The notes under the pieces were generated by a model. It made no database searches. It had not been told where the DNA came from and worked only from the letters and a program-made list of their open reading frames with translations. The position numbers were made by a program, and so were the translations under genes. A stretch of DNA of 64,000 nucleotides, taken from contig JALJCS010000024.1 of NCBI GenBank assembly GCA_023055355.1, positions 9,997,501-10,061,500 on the forward strand, in the 5' to 3' direction. How positions within the stretch are numbered: position 1 is the first letter of the stretch; each line of letters starts with the position of its first letter. Origin of the DNA: Agelaius tricolor. Lineage: Eukaryota; Chordata; Aves; Passeriformes; Icteridae. Positions 37,749-50,649 of this stretch are shown piece after piece.

Positions 37749-38130
37749 ATGATGTCACTAATATTGCTCTGGAAGCCCTCCTTGGTGATGAAAAGGAGAA
37801 TGTTCCAACAGGACTAGGAGCTGTGGTGTGCAAAGTCCCAGAACAAACATAACTTGTGACTCAGCTGCTGGTGCTGCTCAGTCTTCACCTCTTTAAATTC
37901 AAATCAAACACAACTGCCTCAGAAACCTGTGGACAAGAGAAAGGTACTGTGCATTGGCAGCATGTTGGTTGGGTAGGAAGAGAATAAATCTGCCATACAT
38001 ATATGATGCCATCATTTTATTAGAGACAATATCATTTGAAGCCTCAAGTTTGACATTCTTTTCGTGCTGAGAGAGACTTGTAAACACAACCAGATTTCGC
38101 AGGCAATAAAATAAACCAAATCTGTATGAA
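37749..38130 (+). other. Candidate unrecognised terminal exon
   Basis: A good acceptor (ATCTCTTCTTTTGTTTAACAG, ending 37748) is followed by 34 open codons in intron phase 1. The predicted tail includes DDVTNIALEALLGDEKEN and ends KVPEQT with TAA at 37850-37852. AATAAA signals follow at 37983-37988 and 38105-38110, the second just upstream of a T/GT-rich stretch. Together this looks like the last coding exon plus 3' UTR of a + strand transcript. A 34-codon opening is short enough to occur by chance (roughly one in five), and I do not recognise the peptide. It does not match any JAKMIP1 segment I know. The alternatives are a non-coding RNA exon, an alternative JAKMIP1 leader exon, or coincidence. 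The right end is approximate. Confidence 0.28.
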
Positions 38131-41100
38131 GCTTTTGTCTTTTTGTGAGATGCTTTCATTCTCTTTATAGAGATGTTTTCTGGATTCACTGAACAGATTC
38201 TTGATATAAACATTTTCTCACTTGTGATTTCTTAATTAATTTTTTAAGTGGTTTCCCCACCACCACCACCCACGGCGTTTAAGATGTGCAGAACAGGAGG
38301 GTGCTTAGTGTCTTGTATTTATCCTATGCTTGCTAACTTGAGCACTGTGTTACCTCACCTGTATTTGTCACCATGAGTAAAGAAGAAAGGCTTTAGTTGC
38401 TTTGGTCTCAGTCAAGAGTGCTAAGCTCCTTTGACAGACTTTCCCAACCTTCTGCTGAGTTTTATGTGTTTATAATATGTGCATGTTTGGGTATTCAGCA
38501 GGCAGGTATGCATGCCATGCATAAACCCCAGCAAAATATTTTGTTTGCTTCAAGGACCTGGTATCTGAAATTACCTGTTCCTCCCATTACAGAGGTATGG
38601 TAAGGATGACAGTTTAACTCCATGCCCAATTTTCGGTATTTTCATCTTGTGGTAGTCCTGCAGTGATGACAGAGTTATTAGGCTTAGAAATATTAGGAAA
38701 TAGTAAACCCCCACTCTGTGTAACTGTTCTTTCTGCAGCAAAATGCTGTTGATCCCTAGAAAAAGACATTTTTATCTAGAAAGATATTGAGAAATTGAAG
38801 AAATTGAAGTTTGCCAGGAAACTGTTGTACAGAAAGAAAACAAAAGCAGCAGTAACCCAGGAAATATCCTTTCCCAATGGCTATTTTGTAGTTTGCATAT
38901 TGAAACTGTTGCCTCTTTGCTACTCAAACTTTGCTTAATTTGAAATATACCTCGTTATATTTAGTATACTGCATGGTAAACGCTTCCTTCTCTGAATAGT
39001 AAAGTATGACACTAAATAAGGCAAGTGCTGTGGGAACTGACAGCTGTAGAATGCATGATTGTTAATAAAAAAGGCATGAAGAAGGAAAGAATAAAGTAAA
39101 AAATGTAGGATATAGAATGAGTCTTAGGGTCCATCTGTTTTCTGTGACACTCCAATACAGCTACTATTTCATTGTAGTGTCTTTGATCTTAACATTTCAC
39201 AGAATTCCATTGTAGTATATCGTTATAAACAAAGAGAGTGAAAAAAAGTGTCTAAAATAATATTTGCTAATGGAATTAACTTTCATTATAGAGAATAATT
39301 ATTTTCATTTGTAATTTCTAATTTTTAACTGAATTTTTTTGGGGGGGCAACAGATAAACTGATGTGACCAGTAAATTCTCTCTTCTGTACCTGTTCATCT
39401 TTTTCTTCTGACTGGATTTAACACTTCATGGTAAATGCATGAGAAACTTCAGTCTTAGGTTTATCTAAAAAGATTATGTACATATCTACTTAATCATAAC
39501 AAAGTAAATGATGCTGATTTTAGAAAGAATTAAAATGCTGAACTCTAAATCTAGCTGATGGATATTATCACTTGGCTTTCCGTGAAGGTAAATGTATTTT
39601 AAATTTTAAATTTCAAAAGGATGCTCTTTAAAGATTATTATTCCCCTGTTGTCCTTTGGACTGCTCTGTTCCTGTACATTCAAACAGTGGACCACAAATT
39701 AAAAAATTGATTTAGACTTAATAGTTTGTTTAGCTGACTCTGCATGATAAAGATGAAATGTTCTAAACATGAGTCTTCGACAGCCAGTGTGTTTTGGAAA
39801 GTGATTTCATCATGTGCCAATGATCTGTATCTTCCCTAACAGCTGGAACTAGCTTATGAAAATTTGCACAGTGGGTTTTCATCTTCTGGATTGCTATGCA
39901 CATTTTCCCAATGCTATGGTAAAAAATCTTGCTTATGTGGTCCCTGTTTTTCTTTTTGATTGTATTTCTTGCATGTCAATGTCTATTTATTTGTCTAGAC
40001 TATTCCTGATCTGTTCCAAGTGTCTCCTCAGGCTGGAAGTGCAAACCCAAGCATTCATGCAGGAGTGGTGCTGCTATGTGATGCAGCTGTGAGCTGGCAC
40101 TTTGCTTTAGAGAATAGCTGGCTGCTTCTGTGAAAATTTAGGATTGCTGCAGCATGCCTGCCCTGCAATAAGACTGGGCACATTTTTTGAAGTGGCTCTT
40201 TCTTTCTTTTGCTGACTGATCATGAAATCTATCAAAGATTGATATTTTCCTTCTTTCTCTGAATACTGAAAATTAAATTGAGATATACCTTGGTATTGAT
40301 CTCACATTTCAATTTTTTCTTAACATCCTTTGAACATCCTCTTAACATCGTGTGCTGACTAATCCTCTATACAAATATTACATATGTTCACTGCCACGTG
40401 ATTACAGATCCATTATCTTCCAAACACAGAAAACAAGTACTTAAAACATGCTTCAAGAGGTTTTCTTACTTGCAAATGTAACAAGGTAGAGTACATTTGG
40501 GTGGCTGGTGGCTGTGCAGCTGCTGGCAGAATGCCCACACATGTTTTGCCACTAGATAAGTCTGTGGCTGGTTATGGTTGTGTCGAGATAAGATAAGGGA
40601 TGTTGCACTTAGTCATCTAAAAGTAATCATCTATGTGCTGAGTGTTTGCAAGAGGTCTTCAAAAGAAAACTCAACAGGCTTTTCTGACACCATGGAAAGG
40701 GATCTCAGATATCTCAGGCTTGCTGTCCAGTATTAAAGCACAGCAGATCTTCAGTCTTTTCTGGAGCTCCTTGTATGTTCATAACTGAGTATGAATGGGA
40801 AAAAAAGGTATGAAATGTGAGAGGCCTGTAGCCTATGTGTTGTGCATTCAATAAACAGTAGTGAGAGGCCATAAACTTGACAGTTCTGAGAATTCCTTAG
40901 GATATACCAGTTTTGCAGCACCTGCTGCTTTTTCTTGATAAATAGGCTCTCTCTTAGTTATGGTTGTCTTTCTTTTAGCTTGTTGTTTGTTTTTCTCAGC
41001 TCTTTGATTCAATTAATTTGTAATGTCAACAGCTCCAAATGGTGTTTTGAATCTTAAGTAGCTTTGATAATGGGATTTTATTACAGCAATATATATATGC

Positions 41101-44100
41101 ACATGGGCAAAATCCTGTTTTATGCATAGCATTGTGTAAACATTGATTTCTAGGAGAAAAATCTTGAAGGACACTAATTTTAATCTCAACACCTGCAACT
41201 TATCTTTACTGAAGGAAATCCATTCTGTGCACATCTGCATATACTATATTTCTACAGTTGTGCTGCATCTTATTACAACACAAGACAATAATGTGAGATT
41301 TTGTAGTAGAAGGGAAGCAGAGAGTATTTGGGCATTTCAATTAACTTCCAACAATCAGTGTAAGAATTAAAAGTGCATACTCTGAGGCAATGAAAGGAAA
41401 CATAACTTTCTTACTTACTGGTGAAGGCTTGCATATCTCAAAGCAAACATCTAGAAATTTTCAATTCTTAATCCCTTAGAACATTTGGGAATTGTTAGTT
41501 AAGACCTTTGTGATGTTTCCAGATGTCTCTACTGCAAAAAAATTAATAAATAGTATGTGTTTGGAGTGTAGCCATTTGAATATCTATGCGCTGGGAGGGG
41601 AATGAGTATGGTTTCACTTAAGAACTCCCACTTTTCACATTGTTCACTGAAACAGGAAGCACTTCAGCATTTCCCCTTTCATGTGCACAGGTAACATCCA
41701 AGTCTTGATATACATGAAGCTTTCAGTTTTGCTAGTAAGGATTTTCTATGTAGGAGGTGAAAAATTAGTGTTACTGCCATAGCTGTGATAACCTTAACCT
41801 TAAAGGAAAACCTTATTCACACTTTCATCTCAAGTTGAGGGAGATGGTGTAGAAAGACTAGTTCTTGGCAATACCTATTTCCAGATTTTTCCACTGAGTC
41901 TTCATTAAGACTAAGTTTGTCTGTAAAGTCACTGCCAGCAGCCTAAATTTGAGGCTTCCCTCTGCCACCTCTTCTAGGGGATGAGGGGGAAAGAGGAACA
42001 GAACTGAACACCAAGAACATCAATTAATAGCAGAAACTATATGAAGATAATTTCTATCAACTGGATTCATACATAGGGTTGCAACTGTGTCAAATTTGCA
42101 TGATAATACAGCTTGAATAAAAATTTTTGTCTATGGTCACAGATGATTTACAGCCATTTAGACCTTCCAGAGAATAGCCTTCTTTGCAGGCACCATGGCA
42201 AGGAGTTTGTGTTCTGAAGCAATGAAGCATAAACATTTTTCATTTAACCATTGGGACTTTTCTAAGCTTTAGGTGACATATCTTGGCCCCAAATTTCTGC
42301 AAAACACTGTAACCATCTTCACAATTTGCTGTCTGAAACAGTGTAGTGAAATGCAATCTTGTTCCTCAGTAAAGGAGAGACATTATATAGGTAAACAGGA
42401 TGTTTTCTTTGGAGTGAATAACAAATCACTTTTTAGTCCTCCTAAATGTCCAAATAAGCTTGACCATGACAACACTCAGCAGTTTAGGGTACACTGCTAG
42501 CAGTGCTGTGCCCCATAAATTGAATACCCCCATAAGTTGCATGCACAGCTTGCATACTAAAGCACTCAAAGTTTTATGTTCAATTAGTCTGGTTCTGTGT
42601 AACATTATCCCTAATTTAGGAAGCTTTTAGGAAGCTTTATTTCCATATATATATATGTGTGTGTTTGTGCATTGATTAATTTCTGAGCTTCACAATATTT
42701 TGGGGCAGTCTAATCTGGACAACAGGAAGTGTCACAGTCTGTAGTGGTGTGTCACAGAGTATTTCTGAAGTTTTATATTTATATCTACCTGCCTGTTTCC
42801 CTCTTTTTAATGATAAACCATGACTGAATGCATCTTTTTAATATTCTGTGGGACACTATCCTTAAAATTATGATGTTGATACATGTATCTGGATAAATAT
42901 ATTTCCTGCAACTGTTCATGGCTGCCACATTGAACTTCTAGTTTTGTCAGAGAGCACATTTGTATTTCTGGTGGCCAACTTGCCAACAACATTTCCAACA
43001 AGTCTGGAATGGTTTGAATCAAATTTGCTGGCAGTTACCAGAAGGGTACTTTATTTGTAGTCTTCTCACGGTGGTGAAGCGTTCTCTATTTGCGGATATT
43101 GGAAGATGATTGCACAAAGAGTTCACAGTTTCTGTTCTGTGCTTTTCTTGTGCTTTGTCATGTTTGTCCTGTTTAACCAGAGAGAGAAGCAAAGGTTTGT
43201 CTCCAGGCTCTTGCTGTGTTCGTATCTAGCTGTGCTTTTCACTGCCTGTGGTTTGAAGCCATTGCACAGCTCCCTGTCAGAGAGCTGAGAGGGGAAAGAA
43301 GCTCCTGTCTGGCTGAAACACCCAGTCTAAATGTTTTATCCCAGGTGATGCAGTTGCATCAGCCCATTCCCAGAGTGACTTAAACTCTGTTCACTGCAAT
43401 GAATATTGCAGTCTCTTAAGTTCCATTTCTCGTTACGTGTATCTAGTCTCTTATTTCATAATATTGTCCTCAGAATACATTTCTGATAGTCTTTCTGGAA
43501 GTGTAATGCCTACTTTACTGAGAGATAAGTGATTTGCTAGAGAAAATACAAGGCATCTCTGACAGAACTGCAGATGGAACCAAAATCCATCATGCTTTAG
43601 CCTGTGTGTTGCCAATAAGATAATAATAATTATCCAGTTAGATTTGAAATTAGATTTGCACGTGGGGTTCAAGAACACTGAAGCTGAGCAGGAGTCCTTG
43701 ATGCAGTAATCAAACACAAGGTTGAGGTCCTAAATTCTTGAGCACCTTTTTGGGAATTCTATGAGCCTTTAAAGTAAGGCAATAGCACTGCCAGTTCTGT
43801 AGTGTATATCCTTGCTTTGATCTCAGGAACTGAGGAATTTGGCTTCAAAAATGGACCATGATGGGAAATTTGGAAAAAATGCAGCATGTTCTTTTGTCAG
43901 TCTTCCTGTATTACTGGACTAGGCTGATACCTTCATTTTGGCTAAGAATCTTGATTTTAATGAGAAGTTGTGTGAAAAGTGAGCCATCCCTTGGTAGGTG
44001 AAGAAGTTTTGTAATTCTTTGTTTGTTCTCACTGATGGGCTGGTGCTGCTCTGCACAGAGCTGTGTGACTCTGCTGTGCTTGGAGCAGTGAGGTGAGAGG

Positions 44101-46969
44101 GTGATGAGCTGTCTGGCACAGCATAAGGCAGCTTACAGACTTAGTCAAGGTGACCAACAGCACAAAATAATTATTGAGATCAGAGACACTGGAATGAAAT
44201 CATGTCCCTTCTGCTTTACTGTTCAGCTGGTAACTAATATCACATCCAGAAGCACCTTTTCTCCTCCTCACACTTGCCTGACCTCTCAAGTCGATCCTGT
44301 TGATTTACAAAATAATAAATATTCAAGATGTAATTAAGTGTTAGAACAGCTCCAGGTTTTCTCTCATTGAGGCTCCTCCTCTCTCTTAAGTCATCTCTCC
44401 CCCTAAACCTTTCAGAGTCCTTGCACATTTTTTATGCAGTTGTCATCCCTGAATTTTAAATTTTTCTAGTTTCAGATTTTAGTTAGTCTCTTTACAATAA
44501 TAATAGTGATAGGTTTAAAAAAATATCCAAAGGAAGCTTCCTGCAAAAATCAGGTGAGTAGCTAAACAAAACTGGTCCAGATAATCCAAAAGCCCAAATT
44601 TGACAGGCTGATTATATTTGTGGGGTGTCAGTGATAGTCAATAAAGATATCAGAATCTGTCTCTGTATTTGCCATTTATCTAGCCCTAACTGAGAAATGC
44701 TGTAACTTGCTCATTCTTCCTCCTTCTGTTTTTGCTCCTAAGTATTCTGCTTTAATGGGAATGCTGCTCCTCAGTGGGAGCAGAGGGATCTCCTGCTCAG
44801 ACCCAGGGCACAGTGAGAGGGTCCCAGGGCTGATGCACTGTGCCAGGCTGCAGCCATCACATCAGGTCTGTCTGTGCTGGAAAGGGAAGAACTGGCCCAG
44901 AGATCAGGGGAGCAGCTCTGCCTAGAGCTGCCTCTCTCAGCTGCAGTGAACCCAGCACCCTAAAGCACTGGGCTTGTGTAACAGAGCTGAGTTGTGAAGG
45001 TTGTGGAGGGAGGGTTCTCTTTTACCATTTTTAGTTGCATTTGAACTTTGCCTTTCTGTGCTAGTGTCTCTTTTATTTTATGTGTGTCACTGGACTCCTC
45101 TTGGTAGCATTTTGTCTTTTAAGAGGGCTAATAGAGCAATATTAATGATTAATGATTTGGTAAATCCTTGAAACAGTGCTATAAGTGAAATTGGGTAAAT
45201 ATTAATAATTTACTACATTCATTGAAGTCAGTAAATATTTTTCTATTTACTTAAAATAAAAAAGTCCTGGAATCAAGCTCATAGCTTTCTGAGAAGGGAT
45301 CCAGGTTAAGTTTTCAGTAACTCCAAGTGCATGAATATGTTGTGTAGTGCAGAAGGGAGGTGCAGGATCCCTTTCCTTCCTCATGCTGTATCCTTTTTGT
45401 CTCAGACATTCCTCTTTATTTGTGATAATTCATTTTAAACTAAGAGCTAGTTTTTGGGGTGTTTTTGGTGGGCTGTTATGTTCTTTCACTAGAATGAAGC
45501 CATTAATATACTGCATTCTATCCTGTGGCATGGAGTAATACCAATCAAAAATAAAAATTCAGTGTCACATGGTTTTTACTAGCATGTACACACACATTTA
45601 CATATTTGTGTGTGTGCAAAGCATCTAAATGAGTTTGATATGCTTATTCTTTTTTTAATTTTTTTTTAGTTGTTGCTGTTGGTGTCCAGTGACTTGGATA
45701 CATATTTTAGCTGCATATGTTTTAACAGATGCCCACATCACAGGCAACCAATTCACTGAAGAGAAAATGAACGCAATGGTGAAATTCATTTAGGAACTTG
45801 CCAATTAGTTCTATCAACTGCTGAATAAGGACCTGGAAGGCAGTGATTCATGGTGGGAAGTTAAAACCTGGGTACTGATTCATGAGGGCATTGGGAATTT
45901 TCTGAAGGATGTGGAGTGACAGAATCACAGATCACCTTTGCTGAGATGCCATTGAAAAAAATATGGAAGCAATTACTAACCTGGCCTGAAGAGCTGAGTG
46001 CTTTACACAGCCTGTGCTCATCTGTGGGATGTCACCTGCTGTGGAAATCTGAGTGTCATAAAAGCCTGACTCATGCTACACTGTAATCTCCACCAAGAAA
46101 AGCTCTGTTCCACATGGCTCTGCAGGATTGTTTCTTTGAGGTCTTCTGGCAAAAATGCAATGAAAAAATGCCTGTAGTTTCTTGGTGATTGCTTTCTGTA
46201 TAGTGTGGCCCTATAATGCATATTATTAAAACAAGAATGGCTCAGTACTTTAGGCTGTGAATCTGAAAAAATGAATGTGGGCTGTTAGCTAACAACAAAG
46301 ATGTTTCTGGTTTTATCCATCAAAAAAACAAGTGACATTTATAAAGTGTTCCACTGTAAGGAAACTCTGTATTTCCCTAAGTGGGCTATGATTTACAGTA
46401 ACCCTCAAAGGTTCTATTGTTACAGAAATAGATTTGTCTTTGTAGGTAGCTACAAAGGGATATCAGAAAGTTGGCCAGTCTACAATATACTTAGAAAACT
46501 GTATTGATAATTTGCATTTAGGTTTGTTGGTGGGATGAGTATTATTTTACAATCCTGTAGAGGTTCTTCTGCTTTTATCCATTCAGTCATGTTTTATTAC
46601 ACAGAACTGAGAATTGAAGCAGTAAATGTAGGTCATCTGAGCCTTGTGAGAAATGTGCCTTGGGCATCAGCAGCTAGGAATTGTCTTTCCCATACAGTCT
46701 CTGGTGGATTATCACTGTTTTTTTAAACTATAATATAACATAGGTGAACTGCAGGTTACTTCTGAACTTAACATTGCACCTGTGTCCACTGCATTTACTA
46801 TTGTCAGATGCTATGGTAATAAAATTTATGTTAAACTTATTGAGTATACAGAATTAGGGTATGTTGAGAGTGTACTTACATCTCATGTTCACAAGCACAG
46901 TGAGGGTTATGGGAAGCTGCAGTAGGCTTTGCAGAACTAAAAGATAAAGGTTGAAATAAAAAAAGTTGA
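38131..46969. other. Non-coding, no recognised element
   Basis: AT-rich. Contains the second 27-nt repeat copy, a T7G7 run near 39339-39350, an AT/GT microsatellite near 42645-42664, and a GC-richer patch at 44760-45000. Nothing was assignable to a gene or repeat family. Confidence 0.6.
40207..40233 (+). repeat. Exact 27-nt dispersed repeat, copy 2
   Basis: Identical to 34591-34617 in the same orientation, 5.6 kb away. It contains the TGATCA palindrome. It is not part of any element I recognise. Confidence 0.85.
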
Positions 46970-47240
46970 AGTAGAACGACGCTCTATTTATGTGGAGGTG
47001 CGGTGGGGAGATGAAGAAGCTTTATTATTTCCCTCCGGTTACTGAATAATGGCTTGATGTTTCAGCTGAGATGACTCATTGACAATTCCACCTTCCAAAA
47101 ATTGTGCTGCAGCTGAGTAATGTTGTTGAAGTCTGAAATAAGGCTGGAATGCAGAATTTTGGTTGATATAATTTAGTAAATTGCTGGTGTTATAATGTTA
47201 TCGATATTTATTACTTGATGCTACGGGTTTACTTTTCCTG
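46970..47240. promoter_or_regulatory. Candidate regulatory element (CpG and motif cluster)
   Basis: In a CpG-poor region this 270-bp block carries about six CpGs. It has a consensus AP-1 site TGACTCA (47072-47078), two CAGCTG E-boxes (47063-47068, 47110-47115), a TTCCACCTTCC segment and TTATCGATA. It is non-repetitive and not coding, and lies 3.4 kb upstream of the JAKMIP1 start-codon exon. A cis-regulatory role is inferred from motif grouping alone. Confidence 0.3.
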
Positions 47241-50200
47241 TTGATTACTGTTTGTTACTGAAAGACTCACTCTCTAAAGATATAATTCTCCCCATACTTT
47301 TGTGTAGTTCATAAAGGATCATGTTTCAAGACTTGAATTTCTTTAAATTGACTTACTTTTCAATAGAAAGTATTGGGTTCCTTTTTTTCCTTACCCTTAT
47401 GTAATCAAAATTCTTTGATGCTACACTTTCACATTTCTGCAGTAACTGATTTTTCTTTTTTCTATTACGTTTTATTGATATTTAACATCTAGAATAATCA
47501 TATAGCAATTCATGACATCATTTTTTGTCTTGTTTGATAAAATCAGGGAAGAGATTGAGGTAGTTATAAAAAGCTTCCTTTAAATCTACTAAGCAAATAG
47601 AAGAAAAATTGGGAGTTAGAGCATTGTTCAGTTGATTGACTTTCTAGTATGTTAAGAATTTAATAGATTTCCCAAAACATCTATAAGAGAAATAATGTTA
47701 AATATTTTGATCTTTTACAGAACAATCCCCCAAACTATTGTATAGTTGGTTCAGATTCAATCAAGTTTGTTTATTTTGTTGTTTTTCTTCAATGACAATT
47801 GCCCCTTTACCTATCAAGTAAAGTCAGAAACTTGGTATGTTCCAGAGACTGCTGAAAACGTGACTTGTGCTTTAGAATCCATTACTCTTTCCTATCTATT
47901 TCCTTGATGTGAAATATAAAATAAATTGAAATGATTCCAAGGTTTGCAAGAAGTGTGTAGAACTCAGAGTGTAGGAATTGGCTATTTTTAGTCATGGAGT
48001 GGTTGTGGGACTGTATCCTGGTGACATCATAAATTTGCCTCTCAGCAGACATATGGGGAGTTAATAAATAGGTTGTTGGTTGAAGCATGTGCGTCAGTAA
48101 AATTTTGTTAGAGTGGAGTGTTTTTTCTTTCATTTTTTCTTACCATGTTTACAAGTTTGGTTTGAGTTTTTTGTTTTTTGTTTTTTTTTTTTCCTGACCC
48201 TTATCCAAAAATCAAATGTGGGAAGTCAGCTAGGAGGGAATCTGGGCACTCACTGGTTCTGTGCCTTTCATTTGGGAATCAGGATGCGGTCTCTGCTTCA
48301 GCCCTTGTGTGCCTGGGCTGTGTGCCTCTCTGAGTATATAGATAGGCTTTGTGTTGCCATAGTTCCTGCTTTTGAAATAGGTAGGCTGGAAGATGTATCC
48401 AGGGAAGAGTAAAAATGGAAATTTTCTTTTTATGCCCACCAATGCAGTTTAATGGGTGGTTGTTTCCTGGCATTTTTTTTTGGTTTGGTTTTTTTTTTTG
48501 GGGTCTTTTTTTTTGGTTTTATTTTTTTATGTTTTTGTTTGTTTGGTTGGTTGGTTTTTTGGCTTTTTGGTTATTTCTTTTGGGTTTTTTTTTGTGGTTT
48601 TAAAAAATGTATTATGTTTAGTTTGGTTCCAAGGTGGTGCTTTTGCTTCCCTCCCCACTCTCCTTCCCTCAATGCCTATAAGACAAGAGGATGATTTTCT
48701 TCAGGTTCTGGGTCTAAGCTTTTATTTTACTTGAAAAGTACAATTTTCAAATGTTGAGAGTTAAAGGAAAAAAATTGAGAGCAATGCCTTGAGATGTTTT
48801 TCTAATTCTGAAGAATATTTCAAAGAATAATGCTGAACTCTGTAGCTCTAAGGCTAATTTGAGTATTAAATGCAATTTGAGCATCATAGAAACTCCATAG
48901 ATTAATAGCATGAAATTCCTTTATTAACAACAGTAATTCCTCACATTTCTTCTACTCACCAAAGAGTTCCTTTTTTAAAATTTACTGTAAGAATATTGCT
49001 GATTTGTTTCTCTTGAATCAGCTACTATGTGTAAAATCACAATAGCACCAGTGTTTATTTGTTTTGTAAGGTAGCTCTAATACATAACAAAATTAAAATG
49101 TATTTAAGTTCCTGGTTTTTTTCATAGATTGTATATGAAAATGTTTCATATATGAATACAAGGAACAAAAAAAAATTATTGAATAGGATAACTTGATAAA
49201 TCATAATAGTTCAAAGGAAGGATATCTGATATTAGAGAGGAAAAAAACTATCTTAAGTTACTTCAGCAAATAATTGGTAAAGTTCATGTTTTTTTCAATT
49301 GCTTTTTACAAATGAAAGAACTCAATGGGAATATCATCAAACAGACTGAGACTTGGTGTCCTGAGTTCTGTTCACTTTTCATCTGACTTGGCTTGTCATT
49401 CTAAACCAGATATTCAACTCACCACCTGTTTACCAGTGCTTGCAAGGACTGAGGTGTTTCGTTTTTCTCTACACACCTGAGGTGTTAGTCATTAACCCTG
49501 TGGAAAGTATGTGCTAAGGAATGCATCGGATTTTCATTCTAAACAATTTCTAAATAACTCCCCATCAGTAGGAGGTTGAAAAGAGCAGCTTAGTGTTTGA
49601 TGGCAATTAGATAAAAATTTTCTTGGAGATATAATACTCCAGCAATGTCGTTCAGTTTTAAAGTAGGAACCTTTCTGCTTTATCAAAAATTTAATGATAA
49701 ATTATGTGAATATTTTAAAATGTGCAGAAAACATGGGTTTGGAAAGTAGTTCAGCATTGATAGCACTTGTTCCAGAGTTTGGTCTTGTGGAGCACTGGGT
49801 TATTAGAGAAGAGCAGAAGAGGAGAGTGGGAAAAAAAAATATCACAGATTAAACTTCTATACTGACTACTCATGAAGCAAATTAATAATGGGATTTCCTA
49901 ATTATGGGAATTAGGGTTCTTTGTCTGCTGTTGATATTCTCCTTGAATATTACATAAAGGTGATTTAAATAATTGAATATTTTTTAAGCTTAAAGCATAC
50001 TGGGAAATGAAAATGAAGTTAAATACTTTCTTGTTTCCATTGTAGCTTTTCAAACAATATCAGCCCTGAACATAAGCAGGTTATAGTTAGGATATTTTAA
50101 GAAACATTTTAAAATATTTTTCCAGTTTTGTGATACCTTTTTAATAGATGCTGATGATGTGAAACTTGATGATAATTACGAATAATACAATTATGCATTA

Positions 50201-50595
50201 TAACTGATACATTAGGGAGAGAAATACTTTCTTCTTACTAAAGAAAATAAACTATTCCCACTGAAACCCTACCTCAATTAATTTATGGTTTTCTCTGTGC
50301 CTCTTGGGAATTCTGAGCATGGTTCTAGTCAGGTCTTGAATAAGATATAATTTGTGTTTATATGCTATATTCATCAGAACTGTTAATTCTGTGAACATCA
50401 GAATACAGTGGATAGAGTTTAGAGATGGTGATATATTATGTAACTTCTTATCTGTTTCTTTCAAACTCTGGTACACTATGCAGTATAGTATAATTCAAGG
50501 AAATCCAGTGTGCTTTAGAAATGGATGTTAAGTCTGATGTTTGATTCTGCTCAGTGCTGTAGCCTAATTCTGTTCCTACCCTTTGCTTCTTCCAG
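47241..50595. other. Non-coding upstream flank of the JAKMIP1 start-codon exon
   Basis: AT-rich intronic-looking DNA with the T/G-rich tract at 48470-48606, T runs at about 48166-48192, and a 9-bp hairpin at 49132-49152. It ends in the acceptor of the JAKMIP1 exon. No CpG island or TATA-driven promoter was recognised. Confidence 0.6.
48470..48606 (+). repeat. T/G-rich low-complexity tract
   Basis: About 137 bp made almost only of T runs split by GG or GGGG, including GGTTGGTTGG then T6 and GG (48545-48562), a two-tier G-quadruplex pattern. The low-complexity ORFs read through it (Phe/Gly/Trp-rich) are artefacts of composition. Confidence 0.85.
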
Positions 50596-50598
50596 GCC

Positions 50599-50649
50599 AT
50601 GAGATACCGCTCCCATGATGGCAGAGACTCGTATGAAATGTTTTGTTAA
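50599..50649 (+). promoter_or_regulatory. Upstream ORF 1 in JAKMIP1 leader
   Basis: A 16-codon ORF (MRYRSHDGRDSYEMFC, then TAA) starts four bases inside the exon with G at -3 (GCCATGA), a fairly good initiation context. It ends 92 nt before the main ATG, so reinitiation is possible. A leaky-scanning or reinitiation brake on JAKMIP1 translation is inferred from position only. The peptide itself is not recognised. Confidence 0.5.

Noticed and set aside
45880..45960. Possible antisense CR1 tail (CAGAATCACAGATCACCTTT)
   Set aside because: Similarity is limited to about 20 bases and lacks the usual CCCTTCCAACC and GGGACACC blocks.
48415..48734. Phe/Trp/Gly-rich hydrophobic ORFs resembling membrane peptides
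   Set aside because: They are produced by the T/G low-complexity tract in three frames at once, so they reflect composition, not selection.
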